Notes: generated from the sequence alone by a model not told the origin. A stretch of 64,000 bases of DNA from Massilia sp. PDC64 (GCF_900101265.1 NZ_FMZS01000007.1:62001-126000); one strand, 5' to 3'. Shown: positions 43,297 to 53,724, numbered from the stretch's first letter. A program made the numbers and translations.

Positions 43297-43324
43297 AGAA
43301 AAAGGACAGGCGAACCTGTCCTTT
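43297..43324 (-). terminator. Rho-independent terminator of pckG
   Basis: On the minus strand a 10-bp perfect stem AAAGGACAGG/CCTGTCCTTT with loop TTCG is followed by more T residues. It lies 74 bp past the pckG stop. Confidence 0.92.
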
Positions 43325-43397
43325 TCCTTTTGTTGTTGCGGCCACATCGTCGTGCGTGCGGCCGTCGTCTCCTCGCCTGTATTTCTCCGCGCTAGCC

Positions 43398-45263
43398 TTA
43401 CTCGGCCAGGCGCTTCTCCAGCTGCGCCTTGGTCGCGACCAGTTCCTGCGGCAGGCGGTAGGCTAGCTTGTCGAACAGCTCGCTGTGCAGCTTCAGTTCC
43501 TCGCGCCACGCGTCCTTGTCGATCGACGTGATCTGGTTGAACTGCTCGCTCGTGAACTCGATGCCGGTCCAGTTCAGGTCGCCATACGTCGGCGTGGTGC
43601 CGAACATGTGCTCGACGCCGCCGGCCTGGCCCTGGCTGCGGTCCAGGATCCATTTCAGCACGCGCATGTTGTCGCCGTAGCCCGGCCACACGAAATTGCC
43701 CTTCTCGTCCGTGCGGAACCAGTTGACGCAGAAGATCTTCGGCAGCGCGGCCGCGTTCTTCGCTTCCACTTTCTTGCCGAGATCCAGCCAGTGCTGGAAG
43801 TAATCGCTCATGTTGTAGCCGATGAACGGCAGCATGGCGTACGGGTCGCGGCGCACGATGCCCATCTGGCCGGCGGCGGCGGCCGTCGTTTCCGAGCCCA
43901 TCGTGGCGGCCATGTACACGCCTTCCGTCCAGTTGCGGGCTTCCGTCACGAGCGGCACCGTCGTCGAGCGGCGGCCGCCGAAGATGAAGGCCGAGATCGG
44001 CACGCCGGCCGGATCGTCCCAGGCCGGGTCGATCACCGGGTTCTGCGTGGCGGCGACGGTGAAGCGCGCGTTCGGGTGCGCGGCCTTCGTGCCGGACGCC
44101 GGGGTCCAGTCCTTGCCCTGCCAGTCGATCAGGTGCGCCGGGGCTTCCTTCGTCATGCCTTCCCACCACACGTCGCCGTCGTCCGTCAGCGCCACGTTCG
44201 TGAAGATGACGTTCTCGCGCAGCGAGGCCATGCAGTTCGGATTCGTCTTTTCGTTCGTGCCCGGGGCGACGCCGAAATAGCCCGCTTCCGGGTTGATGGC
44301 GTACAGCTTGCCGTCCGCGCCCGGCTTGATCCAGGCAATGTCGTCGCCGATGGTCGTGACCTTCCAGCCTTCGAAGCCGGCGGGCGGGATCAGCATCGCG
44401 AAGTTCGTCTTGCCGCAGGCCGACGGGAACGCGGCCGCGACGTATTTCTTGTCGCCCTGCGGCGATTCCACGCCCAGGATCAGCATGTGCTCGGCCAGCC
44501 AGCCGGTGCCGCCCTGCTGGGCTTCCTGGTAACCCATGTTGGACGCGATGCGCAGCGCGAAGCATTTTTTACCCAGCAGCGCGTTGCCGCCATAGCCCGA
44601 ACCGAACGACCAGATCTCGCGCGTTTCCGGATAGTGCACGATGTACTTGGTCGAGTTGCACGGCCAGCGCACGTCCTGCTGGCCCGCCTGCAGCGGCATA
44701 CCGACGGTATGCACGCACGGCACGAAATCGCCGTCGGTACCCAGCACGTCGTACACGGCCTTGCCCATGCGGGTCATGATGCGCATGTTGACAGCGACAT
44801 ACGGCGAATCGGACAGTTCCACACCAATGTGCGCGATCGGCGAACCCAGCGGGCCCATCGAGAACGGCACGACGTACATCGTGCGGCCGGCCATGCAGCC
44901 GTCGAACAGGCCATTCAAGGTCTGGCGCATCTCGTTCGGGTCGACCCAGTTATTCGTCGGGCCCGCCTGTTCCTTCGTCGCGGAGCAGATGAAAGTGCGG
45001 TCTTCGACGCGCGCCACGTCGCTCGGGTCGGAGCAGGCCAGGTACGAGTTCGGGCGCTTGGCCGGGTTCAGGCGCTTCATCGTGCCCGCTTCGACCATCT
45101 GTGCGCACAGGCGGTCGTACTCTTCCTCGGAGCCGTCGCACCAGTAGATGGCGTCGGGCTTCGTGAGGGCCGCGATCTCGGCCACCCAATTGATGAGTTT
45201 GTTGTGCTTGATGTAAGCTGGGACGTTCAGTGCGGCGACGCCGCCCATCACGGGCTGGTTCAT
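43398..45263 (-). CDS. pckG: Phosphoenolpyruvate carboxykinase (GTP)
   Basis: 621 aa from ATG 45263 (GGAGGT upstream). It interconverts oxaloacetate + GTP and PEP + CO2 + GDP, the first committed step of gluconeogenesis. The P-loop with reactive Cys is [13 protein letters not shown], and GTP-class motifs [30 protein letters not shown] and GDLNWTG are intact. Length is normal for the GTP class. The 45264-45706 stretch upstream contains its promoter region and only doubtful short frames. Gluconeogenesis fits an organism living on amino acids and dicarboxylates from the neighbouring loci. Confidence 0.97.
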   Translation of the reverse strand: MNQPVMGGVAALNVPAYIKHNKLINWVAEIAALTKPDAIYWCDGSEEEYDRLCAQMVEAGTMKRLNPAKRPNSYLACSDPSDVARVEDRTFICSATKEQAGPTNNWVDPNEMRQTLNGLFDGCMAGRTMYVVPFSMGPLGSPIAHIGVELSDSPYVAVNMRIMTRMGKAVYDVLGTDGDFVPCVHTVGMPLQAGQQDVRWPCNSTKYIVHYPETREIWSFGSGYGGNALLGKKCFALRIASNMGYQEAQQGGTGWLAEHMLILGVESPQGDKKYVAAAFPSACGKTNFAMLIPPAGFEGWKVTTIGDDIAWIKPGADGKLYAINPEAGYFGVAPGTNEKTNPNCMASLRENVIFTNVALTDDGDVWWEGMTKEAPAHLIDWQGKDWTPASGTKAAHPNARFTVAATQNPVIDPAWDDPAGVPISAFIFGGRRSTTVPLVTEARNWTEGVYMAATMGSETTAAAAGQMGIVRRDPYAMLPFIGYNMSDYFQHWLDLGKKVEAKNAAALPKIFCVNWFRTDEKGNFVWPGYGDNMRVLKWILDRSQGQAGGVEHMFGTTPTYGDLNWTGIEFTSEQFNQITSIDKDAWREELKLHSELFDKLAYRLPQELVATKAQLEKRLAE

Positions 45264-45706
45264 ACATACCTCCAATGCCAATTAAGAATCCCTGGCGATT
45301 CCGATGGCCTTCAGTGCGGCAGAGGCGGCGGCCTGCAATGCGCGCGGCGGTCGGAATCCCGTTTATCTTGTCCCGGCAGGATCGTCGTCAAGGATGGCCT
45401 CGTGGGCCCGCACCGGCGAATCCGTGCGGTTTACGGTTCGGTGCTACGGCGGTCATGTCGCCAGCCCAGGGGTCGCGTGTGCGCGGTGCCGGGGGCTGGT
45501 TGGAACGTGTGCTGCTGGCCGCAAATGATATCAATCTGACATCGCCGGCTCTTATTTCTGATCGATTCTACACCTGCACAAACGCGTTTCAAATGCTTCA
45601 ATAACAAAAATGTAGGAATTTTGGTTGAGTAATGTAGTAGGCTATTTCCTATCGTTCAAATTCTGTCATTTCATTACTTTCTTGCTGATAACATCCGCTA
45701 ACATCC

Positions 45707-46696
45707 ATGAAAATTGCGATCCTTGACGATTACCAAGATGCCGTCCGCACCCTCGAATGCTTCCGGCTGTTGGATGGCCACGAGGTCAAAGTGTTCAATA
45801 ATTCGACCCGCGGCCTGGGCCAGCTGGCGATCCGCCTGGCACCGTTCGACGCCCTCGTGCTGATCCGCGAGCGCACCGCATTCCCGCGCGCGCTGCTGGC
45901 CAAGCTGCCCAACCTGAAGCTGATTTCGCAGACCGGCAAGGTATCCGGGCACGTCGACGTGGCGGCCGCGACGGAGCTCGGCATCGCCATCGCGGAAGGC
46001 GTCGGCTCGCCCGTCGCGCCGGCCGAACTGACATGGGCGCTGATCATGGCGGCCAGCCGCAAGATCGTCCCGTACGCCAATAACCTGAAGGAAGGGCTAT
46101 GGCAGACGGCATCGATCAACCCCGAACTCAACGGCCTGGGCCGCGTGCTGAAGGGTCGTACGCTGGGGATCTGGGGCTACGGCAAGATCGGACACCTGAT
46201 CGCGGGGTATGCGCAGGCGTTCGGCATGCAGGTGATGGTGTGGGGCAGCGAGAAAAGCCGGGCTGCCGCGGTGGCCGACGGCTTGTCCGCCGCACCGACG
46301 CGCGAAGCGTTCTTCGAGCAGGCCGACGTGGTCAGTGTGCACCTGCGGCTGAACGACGCGACGCGCGGCATCGTCACGGCGGACGACCTGGCGCGCATGA
46401 AGCGCGACGCGCTGTTCGTGAACACGAGTCGGGCGGAACTGGTCGAGGAAGGTGCGCTGGAAGCGGCGCTGCGCAAGGGACGGCCGGGGTATGCGGCGCT
46501 GGACGTATTCACCAGCGAGCCGCTGGCGGGCGATGCGCCGATACTGAAAATTCCAACCGTGCTGGCGACGCCGCACCTGGGTTACGTCGAGCGCGACAGT
46601 TACGAGCTGTATTTCCGGGCCGCGTTCGAGAATGTCGTGAACTTCGCGAACGGGAACCCGACCAATATCCTGAATCCGGATGCATTGGCACGGTAA
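45707..46696 (+). CDS. D-2-hydroxyacid dehydrogenase family protein
   Basis: A 329-aa NAD(P)-dependent oxidoreductase of the 3-phosphoglycerate dehydrogenase-like group. The Rossmann fingerprint is LGIWGYGKIGHLIAGYAQAFG (within residues 150-172). The catalytic Arg region is VNTSRAELVEEGAL, and the His region is ATPHLGYVERDSY. The substrate is a 2-hydroxy/2-keto acid and cannot be specified, so phosphoglycerate, glyoxylate and hydroxypyruvate all remain possible. It is a single gene, with an A/T-rich promoter region before it. Confidence 0.88.
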   Translation: MKIAILDDYQDAVRTLECFRLLDGHEVKVFNNSTRGLGQLAIRLAPFDALVLIRERTAFPRALLAKLPNLKLISQTGKVSGHVDVAAATELGIAIAEGVGSPVAPAELTWALIMAASRKIVPYANNLKEGLWQTASINPELNGLGRVLKGRTLGIWGYGKIGHLIAGYAQAFGMQVMVWGSEKSRAAAVADGLSAAPTREAFFEQADVVSVHLRLNDATRGIVTADDLARMKRDALFVNTSRAELVEEGALEAALRKGRPGYAALDVFTSEPLAGDAPILKIPTVLATPHLGYVERDSYELYFRAAFENVVNFANGNPTNILNPDALAR

Positions 46697-46738
46697 CGCA
46701 AACGTGCGTTGAACGCGTGGTCGGGGGACCCGACCACC

Positions 46739-47545
46739 CTACCGGAGCTCGGGTTCGCCCGTGAAATTGGGCTTACGCATCGGCATCTCATGCCGGCGCG
46801 TCCACAACCCGGCCCAGCCGGGCGGCCACTCGATCACGGGCCCGGCGTACGCGGGCAACCCCGCGCGCACGGGCACGATGGGCACCGGCGGCATCTCGAT
46901 GAGACCGCCGTTCGCATTTTTTTGCATCGGTGCCATGTCGAAGGAATACATGTAGCCCGGTAGTAGCGCATCGCACACGTTCGCGAACCACGCCGTGTGA
47001 TCCTCGTCGCGTCCGAGCGCGCGGGCGAGGCCTTCCGGGTCGAACTTCGCCAGTGCGTGGATCAGCTCGTCCGTGGTGGCACCCGGCGCATCGCCCCATC
47101 CCATCACGGGATTGTTGTTGTAGTCGGCACCGGAACCATACCAGCCTTCGCGCCACGGGCGCTGCATCCAGTCGCGCTTACCCGTGAACAATTGCCAGCG
47201 CCAGTGCAGGCCGGACGGCTTGGGCCAGGAATACAGGTACAGCTTTTCGTAGCCGGCCTTGTGCAGCTCGCGCACCATCGCCATCAGGCGCGCATGCGGC
47301 ATGCGGTCCGGCGGCGAGCGACGGAACAGGATCGCTTCGCCGTCGGCATGCTGCACCTCGTCGGTCGACAGGTTCAGGTCGAGCGTGCGCGACTCGTTGC
47401 CGAAGCGTGCGGAAATCCAGCCTGTCAGCAGGTTGACGTGGGTGATGACGCCATAGCCGCGGTGGCGATGGAAGATGACGGTTCCAGGTGCGACGGGTTT
47501 CATTGGGAAGGCGGGCTGGGCCCAAAAAGGAGTCAGGATACTCAT
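46739..47545 (-). CDS. Hypothetical protein
   Basis: 268 aa from ATG 47545; ATG 47503 (MKPVAPGTVIFHRHRGYG) is an alternative start. I do not recognise the family. The first 50 residues after the second Met look like a small beta-barrel (GTVIFHRHRGYGVITHV, WISARFGNESRTLDL), a CarD/Tudor-like pattern. The rest is rich in Trp and Pro (GLHWRWQLFTGKRDW, WPPGWAGLW). No signal peptide or membrane segment is seen. It is convergent with the hydroxyacid dehydrogenase and divergent from the asparaginase gene. Codon use is typical for the genome. Confidence 0.7.
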   Translation of the reverse strand: MSILTPFWAQPAFPMKPVAPGTVIFHRHRGYGVITHVNLLTGWISARFGNESRTLDLNLSTDEVQHADGEAILFRRSPPDRMPHARLMAMVRELHKAGYEKLYLYSWPKPSGLHWRWQLFTGKRDWMQRPWREGWYGSGADYNNNPVMGWGDAPGATTDELIHALAKFDPEGLARALGRDEDHTAWFANVCDALLPGYMYSFDMAPMQKNANGGLIEMPPVPIVPVRAGLPAYAGPVIEWPPGWAGLWTRRHEMPMRKPNFTGEPELR

Positions 47546-47638
47546 CCGATCCGGACGATTCTAGCGCAGACACATATGGATACACTACGGTTTGCGGCTA
47601 TCATTACCCACCTTTTTTTACAGCGTTTTCAAATCATC

Positions 47639-48124
47639 ATGACTTTGCGGATCATCGCCACCGGCGGCACTTTCGACAAACACTACAACGAACTCAATGG
47701 CGTTCTGGGCTTTGCCGAAAGCCACTTGCCGGAGGTCATCGCGCGTTCCCGCATGACCATTCCCGTCGAGCTGCAGGTCGTCTCCCTGCTCGACTCGCTG
47801 GAGATGCAGGACACCGACCGCCAGAACGTGCTGGCCGCGTGCCAGGCCGCCGGCGAGAAGCAGATCGTGATCGTGCACGGCACCGATACGATGCGCGAAA
47901 CGGCCGAGGTGCTGGGCGCGGCAATGTCGGACAAGACGATCGTGTTCACCGGTGCCATGATCCCATACGAAATCGCGAACTCGGACGCGCTGTTCAACTT
48001 CGGCTTCGCCTGCGCCGCCGCGCAGATGCTGCCGCCCGGCGTCTACGTGGCGATGAACGGCAAGGTGTTCACCTGGGATAACGTCACGAAGAATCGCGCA
48101 GCGGGCGTGTTCCAGGCGCTGTAA
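47639..48124 (+). CDS. Single-domain asparaginase-like protein
   Basis: A 161-aa protein with both N-terminal asparaginase motifs, IIATGGTFDKHY (catalytic Thr in TGGTFDK) and IVHGTDTMRETA (Thr-Asp pair). VFTGAMIPYEIANSDALFNFGFAC follows. Classical type I/II L-asparaginases are about 330 aa with a second domain. Here only the N-terminal domain is present, as in the known short asparaginase-domain group, and the stop is clean (no remnant follows). It may hydrolyse asparagine or another amide, or be regulatory. No signal peptide. Confidence 0.82.
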   Translation: MTLRIIATGGTFDKHYNELNGVLGFAESHLPEVIARSRMTIPVELQVVSLLDSLEMQDTDRQNVLAACQAAGEKQIVIVHGTDTMRETAEVLGAAMSDKTIVFTGAMIPYEIANSDALFNFGFACAAAQMLPPGVYVAMNGKVFTWDNVTKNRAAGVFQAL

Positions 48125-48202
48125 ACAACCCGGCGTGCCGGGCGCTGCGCGATTTCGTCAATTCCTATAATCGTTCTTCCACGAACCTGAAGGAGTCAAG
48201 CG

Positions 48203-49825
48203 ATGAGCGAGCAGCGCCCCACCCTGACCACGCGCCAGGGCCATCCCGTCCGCGACAACCAGGCCATGCGTTCCGTCGGCGAACGCGGTCCGGCCACCCT
48301 CGAGAACTATCAGTTCATCGAAAAGATTACCCACTTCGACCGCGAACGGATTCCCGAGCGCGTGGTGCATGCGCGCGGCACGGGCGCCCACGGCTATTTC
48401 GAGGCGTACGGCAAGATCGGCGACGAACCCGCCAGCAAGTACACGCGCGCCCGCGTGCTCAACGAGACGGGCGTGCAGACGCCCGTGTTCGTGCGCTTCT
48501 CGACCGTGATCGGCGCCAAGGAATCGCCGGAGACGGCCCGCGATCCGCGCGGCTTCGCCGTCAAGCTCAAGACGGTCGAGGGCAACTGGGACCTCGTCGG
48601 CAACAACCTGAAAGTCTTCTTCATCCGCGACGCGATCAAGTTCCCGGACATGATCCACGCGTTCAAGCCGGACCCCGTCACGAACCAGCAGGAGCCGTGG
48701 CGCTTCTACGATTTCATCTGCAGCCACCCGGAAGCGCTGCACATGGTTACGTGGGTCAAGAGCCCGTGGGGCATTCCCGCCAATTACCGCGAGATGGAAG
48801 GCTCGGGCGTCAACACCTATAAACTCGTGAACGACCAGGGCATCGCCCACCTCGTCAAATTCCACTGGCAGCCGAAACAGGGCGTGCGCAACCTGACGAG
48901 CCAGCAGGCCGCCGAGATCCAGGCGCACGACACGAGCCACGCCACGCGCGACCTGTACGACGCGATCGAGCGCGGCGACTACCCGGAGTGGGAATTCTGC
49001 GTGCAGATCATGAGCGACGGCGAGCATCCGGAACTGGAATTCGATCCGCTGGACGACACGAAACGGTGGCCGGAAGACCGCTTCCCGCTGCTGCCCGTGG
49101 GCCGCATGGTGCTCAACAAGAACCCGGACAATGTATTTGCCGAAACCGAGCAATCGGCCTTCGGGACGGGCGTGCTCGTCGACGGCATCGATTTTTCGGA
49201 CGACAAGATGCTGCAGGGCCGCACCCTGTCGTACTCGGACACGCAGCGCTACCGCGTGGGTCCGAATTACCTGCAGCTACCGATCAACGCCCCGCAGGAA
49301 AAAGCGATCGCACGCACGAACCAGCGCGACGGCCAGATGACTTATTACATCGACGGTGGCGGCGAGGAAAAGCACATCAACTACGAACCGAGCCTGCTGG
49401 GCGGCCTGGGCGAAGCGCCGCAGCCCGAGAAGGATTACCACCAGCACGTCGAGGGCCACCTGGGCCGCTACCAGACGAGCCGCACGGCCGACGACTACAG
49501 GCAGGCCGGCGACCGCTACCGCACGTTCGCGGACTGGGAGCGCGACGACCTCGTCAACAACGTCGGCAACGACCTCAAGAAATGCCCGGAAGTGATCCAG
49601 CTGCGCATGGTGTGGCACCTGTGGCATTGCGACGAGGATTACGGCCGCCGCGTGGCCGAGATCGCCGGCATCGACCTGGAAAAGGCGAAAGCCTTGCAGC
49701 CGCTGCCGGGCAAGCCGGCGCCGGGAGAGAATCGCCCGGGCTCGACCTACACGAGCGGCCAGTCGGAAAGCGGCGGCGGCAAGAAGGAACCGGCCACGAC
49801 GGAAGAAGTGGCGTCGGTGAAATAA
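48203..49825 (+). CDS. katA: Monofunctional haem catalase
   Basis: A 540-aa catalase that dismutates H2O2 to water and O2. The active-site His lies in [16 protein letters not shown], the Asn in [18 protein letters not shown], and the proximal haem Tyr in [17 protein letters not shown]. The C-terminal tail is extended and Gly/Ser/Lys-rich ([12 protein letters not shown]). Length fits the small-subunit clades. AAGGAG precedes the ATG. There is a shared bidirectional terminator with rdgC. The symbol katA is generic. Confidence 0.95.
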   Translation: MSEQRPTLTTRQGHPVRDNQAMRSVGERGPATLENYQFIEKITHFDRERIPERVVHARGTGAHGYFEAYGKIGDEPASKYTRARVLNETGVQTPVFVRFSTVIGAKESPETARDPRGFAVKLKTVEGNWDLVGNNLKVFFIRDAIKFPDMIHAFKPDPVTNQQEPWRFYDFICSHPEALHMVTWVKSPWGIPANYREMEGSGVNTYKLVNDQGIAHLVKFHWQPKQGVRNLTSQQAAEIQAHDTSHATRDLYDAIERGDYPEWEFCVQIMSDGEHPELEFDPLDDTKRWPEDRFPLLPVGRMVLNKNPDNVFAETEQSAFGTGVLVDGIDFSDDKMLQGRTLSYSDTQRYRVGPNYLQLPINAPQEKAIARTNQRDGQMTYYIDGGGEEKHINYEPSLLGGLGEAPQPEKDYHQHVEGHLGRYQTSRTADDYRQAGDRYRTFADWERDDLVNNVGNDLKKCPEVIQLRMVWHLWHCDEDYGRRVAEIAGIDLEKAKALQPLPGKPAPGENRPGSTYTSGQSESGGGKKEPATTEEVASVK

Positions 49826-49828
49826 AAC

Positions 49829-49859
49829 AAATGGCCCGGATGAAAATCCGGGCCATTTT
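49829..49859. terminator. Bidirectional terminator between catalase and rdgC
   Basis: An 11-bp perfect stem ATGGCCCGGAT/ATCCGGGCCAT with a GAAA loop, flanked by A and T runs, lies between the convergent catalase and rdgC stops. Confidence 0.88.
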
Positions 49860-49861
49860 GA

Positions 49862-50758
49862 TTACGCCTTGGCTTCGCCGCCCAGCGCCTCGACGAGATC
49901 CGTCAGCATCTTGGCCAGCTCGCCGGTCATCAGCATGATGTCGTTGTCGAAACGCTCGTCGTCGCTGTAGGTGATCGTTTCGTTTTCCTTGATCACGTCC
50001 AGCGGCTTGATGCCCTTGACGGCCAGCTGCTCGGTCAACACGAACGAGATGCGGCTGTTCCACGTCATGGCCAGGCGCGTGCATTGCTTGCCGTTGGCGA
50101 TGTGGCGGCGGATGTCTTCCGGATCCAGCGAGTGCTTCACGTAGCGCACGGCGGCCTTGCTCTCGCCGGTGGCGCGCAGTTCCGTGTCCTGGTCGATCGT
50201 GAAGTTGTACGGTGCCTCGTCCGATTCCAGCCAGCCCGTCATCACGGCGACCGGCGACTTTTGCACGCGCAGCGATTCCAGCGGCAGCTTGTCGACGGCC
50301 TTCAGCAGCAGCTTGATGACGTCGTCGGCCTTGCTCGGGCTGGCCGCATCGACGACGAGCCAGCCGTTGACCGGGTCGATCCACGTCCACACGTTGCCGC
50401 GGATCGAGAACGCGCGCGGCAGCAGCTCGTCGGCCACGCGTTCCTTGAGTTCTTTCATCGCCTTCTTGCCCGGCGGGAAACCCTGCTGCTCTTCCAGCTC
50501 GGCGGCCCGTGCCTTGGCGACCTGGTTGATGACCGAGCTCGGCAGCAATTTCTTTTCCGTACCCAGCATCATCAGCATCTGCTTGTTGACGACGTGAACG
50601 AGCTTGCCGTTGCCGCGTGGCGAATCCCAGCCCTGGCGCAGCAGTTCGTTGCTGCTGGCGGGCGTGAACGCCTGCGACTGCAGGGCCTCTTCCATCTGTT
50701 CAGGGGAGAAATTCCACGGTGCGGGCAGGCGGTAGATCTGAAGATTCTTGAACCACAT
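49862..50758 (-). CDS. rdgC: Recombination-associated protein RdgC
   Basis: A 298-aa DNA-binding ring protein that restrains RecA-driven recombination. The start [15 protein letters not shown] and the segments [28 protein letters not shown] and [20 protein letters not shown] are hallmarks of the family, and the length is normal. It is followed on the same strand, upstream, by dinB, giving a small DNA-metabolism cluster. I see no SOS box before it. Confidence 0.96.
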   Translation of the reverse strand: MWFKNLQIYRLPAPWNFSPEQMEEALQSQAFTPASSNELLRQGWDSPRGNGKLVHVVNKQMLMMLGTEKKLLPSSVINQVAKARAAELEEQQGFPPGKKAMKELKERVADELLPRAFSIRGNVWTWIDPVNGWLVVDAASPSKADDVIKLLLKAVDKLPLESLRVQKSPVAVMTGWLESDEAPYNFTIDQDTELRATGESKAAVRYVKHSLDPEDIRRHIANGKQCTRLAMTWNSRISFVLTEQLAVKGIKPLDVIKENETITYSDDERFDNDIMLMTGELAKMLTDLVEALGGEAKA

Positions 50759-50846
50759 AACGTTGCTTTCGGTTATCTCAGTATTTCAAAGGAACGACAT
50801 TCTACACGCTGACCAGCGGCAAGATTCACGTCGTCGATTCGGTTTT

Positions 50847-51923
50847 TTAATGTGTTGCGCGTTCGTCAAACAGGCTCAGTTGCTCGACGGTTTCCATGTC
50901 GCTGAGGCGCACGCCGACACCCAGCAGCCGCACGGGACGGCTCGCGCGCAGCCAGCCCGTCTCCATCAGGTGGCGGTAGGTCTCCATGTTCGGCGCATAG
51001 CCGACGCACTCGACCGTGGTGCGCTGGAAGTCCGCGAACTTGATCTTCACGAACAGCTTGTTGATGAATTTTTCGGCATTGTTGCGCTTGATCCGGCCCA
51101 GCAGGTGTTCATACAAGTCCGGCAACAGCGCGAGACAGCCTGCCAGGTCGGGGACGTCCGGCGTGTACGTCTCCTCCGTGCTGATCGATTTACGTTCCCG
51201 CACTGGATTCACGTCGCGGTAGTCGATGCCGCGGCACAAGTCATACAGCCGCGCACCGAACGAACCGAAGTGCTCTTGCAGCTTGTCCATGTTCCACTCG
51301 CGCAGGTCGCCGCACGTCTGCGCGCCGAGACGATGCAGTTTCGCGGCCGTCACCTTCCCTACCCCGAACAATTTCTTCACCGGCAGAGCGGCAACGAACG
51401 CATCGACCTCATCCGGCCGCACGAGGAACAGGCCATCGGGCTTGTTCCAGTCGCTGGCGATCTTGGCCACGAACTTGTTGGGCGCGACGCCGGCCGACGC
51501 CGTGATGCCGACCGTCTCGAAAATGCGGCGGCGGATTTCCTGGGCGATCAGGGTCGCGCTGCCCTTGCAGTGCGGCGAGTTCGTCACGTCGAGATAGGCC
51601 TCGTCCAGCGACAGCGGCTCCACGAGGTCCGTGTAGTCGCGGTAGATGTCCATGATCTGGCGCGAGGCGACCCGGTACTTTTCCATGTTCGGTGGGATCA
51701 GGATCAGGTCCGGGCACAGCTTGACCGCCTGGGCCGTGGCCATGGCCGAATGGATGCCGTAGCGGCGCGCTTCGTAATTGCAGGTGGCGATCACGCCGCG
51801 CTGCTCGGCCCTACCGCCGACGGCCAGCGGCCGCCCGCGCAGGGACGGGTCGTCGCGCATCTCGACGGATGCGTAAAAACAATCGCAATCGCAGTGGATG
51901 ATCTTGCGGACGGGGGCGTTCAC
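50847..51923 (-). CDS. dinB: DNA polymerase IV (Y family)
   Basis: A 358-aa translesion polymerase. Catalytic carboxylates lie in IIHCDCDCFYASVEM (Asp12) and SLDEAYLDVT (about residue 103). VAPNKFVAKIASDWNKPDGL and the LFGVGKVTAAKLHRLG helix-hairpin-helix are typical. Length is normal, though the C-terminus lacks an obvious beta-clamp peptide beyond EQLSLFDE, which itself resembles the QLxLF clamp motif. The SOS box is 27 bp upstream of the ATG. Confidence 0.97.
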   Translation of the reverse strand: MNAPVRKIIHCDCDCFYASVEMRDDPSLRGRPLAVGGRAEQRGVIATCNYEARRYGIHSAMATAQAVKLCPDLILIPPNMEKYRVASRQIMDIYRDYTDLVEPLSLDEAYLDVTNSPHCKGSATLIAQEIRRRIFETVGITASAGVAPNKFVAKIASDWNKPDGLFLVRPDEVDAFVAALPVKKLFGVGKVTAAKLHRLGAQTCGDLREWNMDKLQEHFGSFGARLYDLCRGIDYRDVNPVRERKSISTEETYTPDVPDLAGCLALLPDLYEHLLGRIKRNNAEKFINKLFVKIKFADFQRTTVECVGYAPNMETYRHLMETGWLRASRPVRLLGVGVRLSDMETVEQLSLFDERATH

Positions 51924-51949
51924 GGTGGCGGTCGCCCGCGCCGAGCGAC

Positions 51950-51969
51950 TACTGTAATTGCATACAGTA
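51950..51969. promoter_or_regulatory. LexA (SOS) box upstream of dinB
   Basis: TACTGTAATTGCATACAGTA matches the classical TACTG(TA)5CAGTA LexA consensus with symmetrical ends, 27 bp before the dinB start. Confidence 0.92.
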
Positions 51970-52001
51970 TCGTCGGTTTGTGACTTTAGTGCAAGAGGAA
52001 A

Positions 52002-52024
52002 CGCCGCCGCAGGACGCGGCGGCG
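52002..52024 (-). terminator. Possible terminator after the first subtilase gene
   Basis: A 9-bp stem CGCCGCCGC/GCGGCGGCG with a 5-base loop lies 15 bp past the subtilase stop on the minus strand. It is followed only by GTTTCC, so intrinsic termination would be weak. Confidence 0.5.
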
Positions 52025-52038
52025 GGTGAGGCAGGGTC

Positions 52039-53658
52039 TTACTTGGTGACGCTGGAATAGCTGCACGACTTGGCGATACCGTAGGCCGGGTCGCCGAACA
52101 CCGAGTTCGAGCATTTCACGGAGCCGGTGAAGGTCTTCGTCACGAAGCTCGTGGCGGTGCCGTAGCGCACGTCACGGGTACCGGTGAACGAGCAGGTACC
52201 GTTTTCGGCGGCGCAATAGGTCCAGGTCGGGGTCGTCGTCGTCGTGGTCGTCGAGCCCAGTGCCGCGTTCACGGCGGCGGCCGCGTTGACGATGCCGGCG
52301 CCGCAACCCGAGCACGCGGCCGGGAAGGCGCGCGCGGTCGACTTCAGCTTGGCGGCCACGTCATCCGGCGTCAGGTTAGGATTCGCCGACAGCATCAGCG
52401 CGACGACACCGGCCACGTGCGGCGTCGCCATCGACGTGCCCATGTAATAGGCGTAGTTGTCCGATGCCGGCGTGGTCGTGCCCGCGTTCAGCGTCGACAG
52501 GATGCCGGCGCCGTTGTCGCCGCCCGGTGCCGCAATGGTGACGTTCGTGCCGTAGTTCGAATACGATGCCTTGCCGCCCGCACGGTTCGTCGCGGCGACG
52601 GTGATCACGCCCGCGCAGTTGGCCGGGTTCGAATTGATCGCATTCGTGTTCGAGTTGCCGGCCGCGACGACGACCACGGCGCCGCGCGAACGGGCGCTGT
52701 TGATCGCGTTCTGCGTCGTCGTGTCGCACGCACCGGTGCCGCCCAGCGACAGGTTCAGCACCCGCGCCTTGTTTGCATTGGCCGGCACGCCCGTCACGGT
52801 GCCGCCCGACGCCCAGACGATGGCGTCGGCGATGTCGGACGTGTAGCCGCCGCAACGGCCCAGCACGCGCGCCGGGACGATCTTGGCGTTGTACGCGATG
52901 CCCGCGATGCCCATGCCGTTGTTGGTCTTCGCGGCGATCGTGCCGGCCACGTGGGTGCCGTGCCAGCTCGAGTTCTGGTCCGCGGCCGGGATGCCCGTGC
53001 CGCAGCTGCCGGCCGGGGCCCAGTCGCCCGGGTCGCTCGCGTCCGTGTCGCGGCCGCCGCCGTCGTTGGCGATGGTGGTCGTCGAGATGAAGTCATAGCC
53101 CTGCAGGATCTGGCCCGACAGGTCCGCGTGCGGACGGTAGCCCGTGTCGATCACGGCCACGTTGATGCCGGCGCCGGTCGACTTGTCCCAGGCGGCGGGC
53201 GCGTTGATGCCGCCGGTGGCTTCGTACAGGTCCCACTGCTGGGTATAGCTGGGGTCGGTCGGGGTGGCCAGCGGGACCATGATGCGGTCCGGCTCGGCGT
53301 ACTCGACGTTGGCGTCGCGCGACTTCAGTTCGGCGGCCAGCTGGCGCGCCTCGTCGAGCGACATCGTGCGGCTGAGCTGCAGGACGTTCGCGCCGTTCGC
53401 CGTCGCGCGCAGCGCGCGCATCGTGGCGCCGTACGTCTGGCCGGCGCGGTCGATCAGGGCCTGGCGCGCACGGTCGATGCCGCGTGCGGCCACGCCGGTC
53501 TTCGACGTGTCGCTGTCGCCCTTGTACTTGACGATGATGCGGTCGGTCTGGACGACGACGTGATTGGTTTGCGCCACGGCCTGGCCGGCGAAACCGGCGG
53601 CGACGAGGGCCGCTGCACAAATTTTCAACAAAGAAGAGATCTTGTGGCGCTGCGTCAT
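52039..53658 (-). CDS. Secreted S8 subtilisin-like peptidase with Cys-rich C-terminal module
   Basis: A 539-aa exported serine protease: signal peptide to about residue 29, then an I9-type propeptide (DRIIVKYKGDSD, NVEYAEPDRIMVPL). The S8 catalytic domain has triad motifs VIDTGYRPHADL, WHGTHVAGT and GTSMATPHVAG. A Thr linker leads to a 60-residue C-terminal module with YCAAENGTCSFTGTRDVRYG and GDPAYGIAKSCSY, a small domain I know from other secreted bacterial hydrolases, where it may bind surfaces or glycans. It is paralogous to the next upstream gene. AAAGGA precedes the ATG. Confidence 0.92.
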   Translation of the reverse strand: MTQRHKISSLLKICAAALVAAGFAGQAVAQTNHVVVQTDRIIVKYKGDSDTSKTGVAARGIDRARQALIDRAGQTYGATMRALRATANGANVLQLSRTMSLDEARQLAAELKSRDANVEYAEPDRIMVPLATPTDPSYTQQWDLYEATGGINAPAAWDKSTGAGINVAVIDTGYRPHADLSGQILQGYDFISTTTIANDGGGRDTDASDPGDWAPAGSCGTGIPAADQNSSWHGTHVAGTIAAKTNNGMGIAGIAYNAKIVPARVLGRCGGYTSDIADAIVWASGGTVTGVPANANKARVLNLSLGGTGACDTTTQNAINSARSRGAVVVVAAGNSNTNAINSNPANCAGVITVAATNRAGGKASYSNYGTNVTIAAPGGDNGAGILSTLNAGTTTPASDNYAYYMGTSMATPHVAGVVALMLSANPNLTPDDVAAKLKSTARAFPAACSGCGAGIVNAAAAVNAALGSTTTTTTTPTWTYCAAENGTCSFTGTRDVRYGTATSFVTKTFTGSVKCSNSVFGDPAYGIAKSCSYSSVTK

Positions 53659-53699
53659 GCTGCATCCTTTAAAGGGAACCGAACTGTGCAGCGTAACGA

Positions 53700-53724
53700 A
53701 AAACGGCCCGCATGGGGCCGTTTT
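53700..53724 (-). terminator. Terminator of the second subtilase gene
   Basis: A 10-bp stem AAAACGGCCC/GGGCCGTTTT with a 5-base loop. On the minus strand it is followed by T residues, 77 bp past the PPC-subtilase stop and before the first subtilase start. Each protease is therefore probably its own transcript. Confidence 0.85.

Noticed and set aside
43033..43395. A 120-codon plus frame between fdhA and pckG
   Set aside because: It runs through the pckG terminator hairpin and has no family resemblance, so it is taken as intergenic.
45230..45604. Short plus frames upstream of pckG (45230-45604 and 45304-45528)
   Set aside because: They lie in the pckG promoter region, overlap each other in different frames and lack ribosome sites. 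A CxxC-like pair in one frame was not enough to call a gene.
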